Part shown: piece by piece, positions 60,575 to 64,000 of the stretch
Layout: each line of letters begins with the position of its first letter
How positions within the stretch are numbered: the stretch's first letter is position 1
Origin: Chionoecetes opilio
Taxonomy: Eukaryota > Arthropoda > Malacostraca > Decapoda > Majidae
Reading direction: 5' to 3'
NCBI GenBank assembly: GCA_016584305.1
Contig: JACEEZ010010991.1
Span: forward strand, 318,501 to 382,500
DNA length: 64,000 nucleotides
Notes under the pieces: model-generated
Database searches by the model: none
Seen by the model: the letters and a program-made list of their open reading frames with translations, nothing else
What the model was told of the DNA's origin: nothing
Position numbers and translations under genes: made by a program

Positions 60575-61215
60575 TCGACCTCCGCCGTGCGGCAGGAGTT
60601 AACCAGTCTGCTGGCCCATTCACTTGCTTCATGACTTTCAATGAAAATCATATAGACTATGGTTTATCAGTATATATGATATACTGTTATCTTCGTAAAT
60701 GTTTGTTCTATAATATTATCAAATAAAAAACAGTAAAACACGCTAAAAAAAATGCCATTACGAGACTGAAGAAATATGCATGAACTATGCATACATTACC
60801 GTTAACTAAATAAATAACATCATCAATCGGGTAATTTTCCCGATTGATGATGTTATTTATTTAGTTAACGCTAATTTATGCATGGTGCTAATTCATTTAT
60901 CAGAAAACTAAATATATAAGTGAATAAATAACATCATCAATCGGGAAAGTTACCCGATTGATGATGTTATGTATTTAGCTAGGTAACGGTAATGTATGCA
61001 TGGTTGTAATTCATTTATCAGAAAACTAAATATATCAATGGAAAGTTAATAAAATTGCGCTTCTATTGATATGTTTCATGGTAAATGTTGACTCGCAAAG
61101 TTTTAAATGGCGAAGAGTTGAAGTCATGAAGTGAATATTCTTTGGTCATATGCAGCAAGTGAATGGGCCAGCAGGCTGGTTTAACACCTGCCGCACGGCG
61201 GCGCCACCGTCGGCG
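60575..61215. mobile_element. Large inverted repeat with two inner palindromes
   Basis: Outer arms ctgctggcccattcacttgc / gcaagtgaatgggccagcag; inside are two foldbacks based on aacatcatcaatcggg (60797-60870 and 60925-60985). Confidence 0.78.
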
Positions 61216-62121
61216 GATAACAGAAGTTGCATTGGAGGGACCGCGAGTGAGGTATCTTGTAGAGTGTCTTTGCTACCACCTTGTCATGTGTTTAGAACTT
61301 TAGAATGTATTGTTACAGAAGCAGCCGGAGTCATAATATGTCAAGGCATACTTTTCACAGTCAAATAGTAGCCTACGTATATAACATAACTGACATCCGC
61401 CTACGTGTGTTGGAGATCCAGGGATTCCGAGTTTCTATATCTGTCTTGAATCAGTATTTTGTATATACTATATAAAGCTTGAAAAGATATGACAAAAATA
61501 TATGTGTTCATTTTGTACACTAATCACTTCAAACAAAATGTGATTTCTAGTACACCCAAAAATCATGTTTTCTGGTACAAAACCGTCCCATCTCCAAGAC
61601 GGTTAGTTTAGATTCCGACACGAGAAAATAACGCATCGCAGGCTTGTGGAAGTGGCATTCTTTATCCACCATCATCGGCAACGTTATGGCTCCTGGCAAG
61701 GTAATTAGTCCCTTATTCATGACATTAAATGGTAGTTATTAGATTTTAATGTCCTGAACGGGGAAAACTCTGGAAATAATGAAAATTGGAGTAAAATGTG
61801 GCGGGTCGCTAAGGCTACGGTAGAGCACTTGGCAAGCATGGATGTTGATTCGTAGCATTTATACTCGCCATAGACGTCACCTAATAACTGTGTTGAGGTA
61901 TTTAGGGCATCAGGGATGCCTTGGTGTCCATAGTACAGGCAGAGACTTACGGCAACACCATAAAATGTATACGAAATTTGATATGAAAATTGGTAAAGCT
62001 GCAGTTTAAAAGCATACATGGACATTGCATGGTTACGTCACCTGAGACCTCCGCTGGTCACTAACCTAACCTGGACATGGGTTACCAAATACTCGTCTGA
62101 ATATTTAGGCATTTTCGAAGC

Positions 62122-62601
62122 TACCGCAGATAACAGTAAAGTCGCCAGGACAACTTTTTTTTCTGTTTAGAGACGTGTGGTGGCGTTAATACTTACATTT
62201 CTACATCCATGATTTCAGGAAAGTCAGAAGGGGCTATCTGGAGAGTCTGTGTCATTTTGTGTCTTCATCTGTGTCATAGCATGGCTATAAATGAACAAAT
62301 TACAAAAATATCTACAAAGTGGCTACCAACAATAAAGTCGCCATCTAGTGTTTATTTACTGAGTGTCCTCCCGCTGTCGTCGTCGCCCGAAAAAAAAACG
62401 AGTAGCGAAATTTGAAACCGTATATACTTGCAGATACAAAGCATAAAACAACGCTGAAGCAGGGTAGATTATACAGTCATGATATAAACTACTGTGTATC
62501 ATCTTCAGTGGCACATAAAAATCAGTAGTGATGCTATAATTCGTAATATATGGCGCCTGGCGACATGACTGCAGCTGGCGACTTTACTGTTATCTACGGT
62601 A
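62122..62601 (+). mobile_element. Long MITE A' (copy 2)
   Basis: TIR TACCGCAGATAACAGTAAAG / ctttactgttatctacggta; body shared with 38554 and 62932. Confidence 0.88.
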
Positions 62602-62646
62602 AGCCTTATTTTGGACCTTGACTGACATGACTATTTAACCGCGAGC

Positions 62647-62910
62647 TACCGTAGATAACACTATAGTCGCCGATCACTCGCCACTGCACTAATGTCGCCA
62701 GGCGTCATATATTACAAATGTTAGCATCACTACAGACTTGTATGTGCCACTGAAGACATGTAGTGTGATGTACATAATATAAACTACTGTGCATGCCTCT
62801 TCAGTGGCACATACAAGTCTGTAGTGATGCTAACGTCATTTATAATATATGGCGCCTGGCGACATTAGTGCCGTGGCGAGTGATTGGCGACTATAGTGTT
62901 ATCTACGGTA
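62647..62910. mobile_element. Foldback MITE family A (copy 5)
   Basis: TACCGTAGATAACACTATAG to its complement, with long arms. Confidence 0.88.
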
Positions 62911-62931
62911 GGCGGGTCAAAGGCAGTGGTG

Positions 62932-63434
62932 TGCCGTAGATAACAGTAAAGTCGCCAGGACAACTTTTTTTTGTTTACAGACGTGTGGTGGCGTTAATAC
63001 TTACATTAAATTTTCTACATCCATGATTTCAGGACAGTTAGGGTAGAAGGGGCTATCTGGAGACTCTTGTGTCATTTTGTGTCATCATCTGTGTCATATT
63101 ATGGCTATAAATGAACAAATGACAAAAATATCTACAAAGTGGCTACCAACAAAAAAGTCGCCATCTAGTGTTTATGTTCTGAGTGTCTTCCCGCAACCGT
63201 CGTCGCCCGAAAAAAAAACGAGTAGTGAAATTTGAAACCGTTATTATACTCGCAGATACAAAGCATAAAACAACGCTGAAACAGGGTAGATTATACAGTC
63301 ATGATATAAACTACTGTGTATCATCTTCAGTGGCACATAAGAATCAGTAGTAATGCTATAATTCGTAATATATGGCGCCTGGCGACATGATTGCAGGTGG
63401 CGACTTTACTGTTATCTAGTAAATGTCTACGGTA
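62932..63434 (+). mobile_element. Long MITE A' (copy 3)
   Basis: Same family as copy 2, same orientation, 810 bp apart, with a small end rearrangement (ctagtaaatgtctacggta). Confidence 0.85.
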
Positions 63435-63639
63435 ACGGGGGGAGGGGGTCACGTGCCTCCCGATTTTCTCAATGCCTCCCCCCCCCCATCGTTTCTACAC
63501 TCCTTGTTCCGGCATTGCTCACAACATTCAGGAAAATACCTGGATCTCTCATATTCTATTGAAAATTATTTTTAAAGCAGTAGCCTTAACACCCGCCCAG
63601 AGCGTAGCGCAGGTAACCACCGGTGGGACCTTTAAATGC

Positions 63640-64000
63640 CTTATGGTAGCAAGGCATGAAATATATTCGTGAAATCGTGAAATATATTAGTTTAGTTTTT
63701 GCCATTTTAACGCGAAACTATATTAGTCGTAGAGGAAACATTAATAGGGAACAAATGTTAAACTTGAGGTGTTCTATCTGACGGTATAATCGGTATCTCA
63801 AAAAACTATATATTTCGAGAGAGAAAAAGTTAATTTTACTATAAAACATTAAAATATAATTTTCTCACTTATTTACCAACCCAATTTCCTTTGACTATAG
63901 ATCAAATGAAAGGCCTTGATCAATTTAATAGTTATTACTTTATGCATAGTGTACGTAACTCTGATTTTTTTAGTTATTAAGGAAAACGTGATTTAGAAAA
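63640..64000. repeat. Diverged repeat, also at 6425-6860
   Basis: Shared cttgaggtgttct and aaacgtgattta blocks in the same order; runs off the window end. Confidence 0.5.

Overview
The window is a repeat-saturated segment of an animal nuclear genome, most likely a decapod crustacean. The grounds are intron-rich genes with GT-AG splice sites, arthropod-type (TTAGG)n patches, CR1/L2-like LINEs whose ORF1 encodes an SGNH-type protein, many foldback MITEs, tRNA-derived SINEs and long minisatellites. The decapod assignment is inferred from the repeat style and was not searched.

Two protein-coding genes were reconstructed exon by exon, with reading phase checked at every junction. TBC1D5 (Rab7 GTPase-activating protein of the retromer/autophagy pathway) is on the minus strand, from its ATG at 35162 to its stop at 5935. 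It has 16 recognised exons, including an 18-nt microexon. One expected TBC-domain exon, between 17538 and 16511, is absent from the sequence. NOL10 (nucleolar WD40 and NUC153 protein, ribosome biogenesis) is on the plus strand, 39666-55549, in 15 exons. It encodes about 699 residues if two single-base deletions (exons 3 and 4) are allowed for. The genes are head to head with about 4.5 kb between start codons; CCAAT boxes and a CACGTG E-box lie between them.

Layout: 1-5.9 kb is intergenic, with MITEs, a SINE nested in a MITE, and GA satellite. 5.9-35.2 kb is TBC1D5, whose introns carry a 22-bp array, a 3.3-kb pyrimidine satellite, an 86-bp exon-derived array, 44-, 53- and 31-bp arrays, and a 4.5-kb degraded LINE. 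35.2-39.6 kb is the shared upstream region. 39.7-55.5 kb is NOL10, with many MITEs and 27- and 37-bp arrays. 55.5-64 kb is intergenic with LINE tails, a 67-bp array and foldback elements.

The most notable pattern is that tandem duplications begin at or contain splice sites at about ten exon boundaries in the two genes. The units carry copies of the real donor or acceptor, often with a few exon bases. In the extreme case 29 copies of an 86-bp unit each carry the TBC1D5 exon segment with the catalytic YxQ glutamine finger plus its donor. In NOL10 a 27-bp donor array after exon 10 is in frame with the exon. This could be a process that seeds minisatellites at exon edges and supplies decoy splice sites. 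No undescribed operon-like or defence system was seen. Scattered one-base indels in homopolymers suggest residual assembly errors, so breaks in genes should be read with that in mind.
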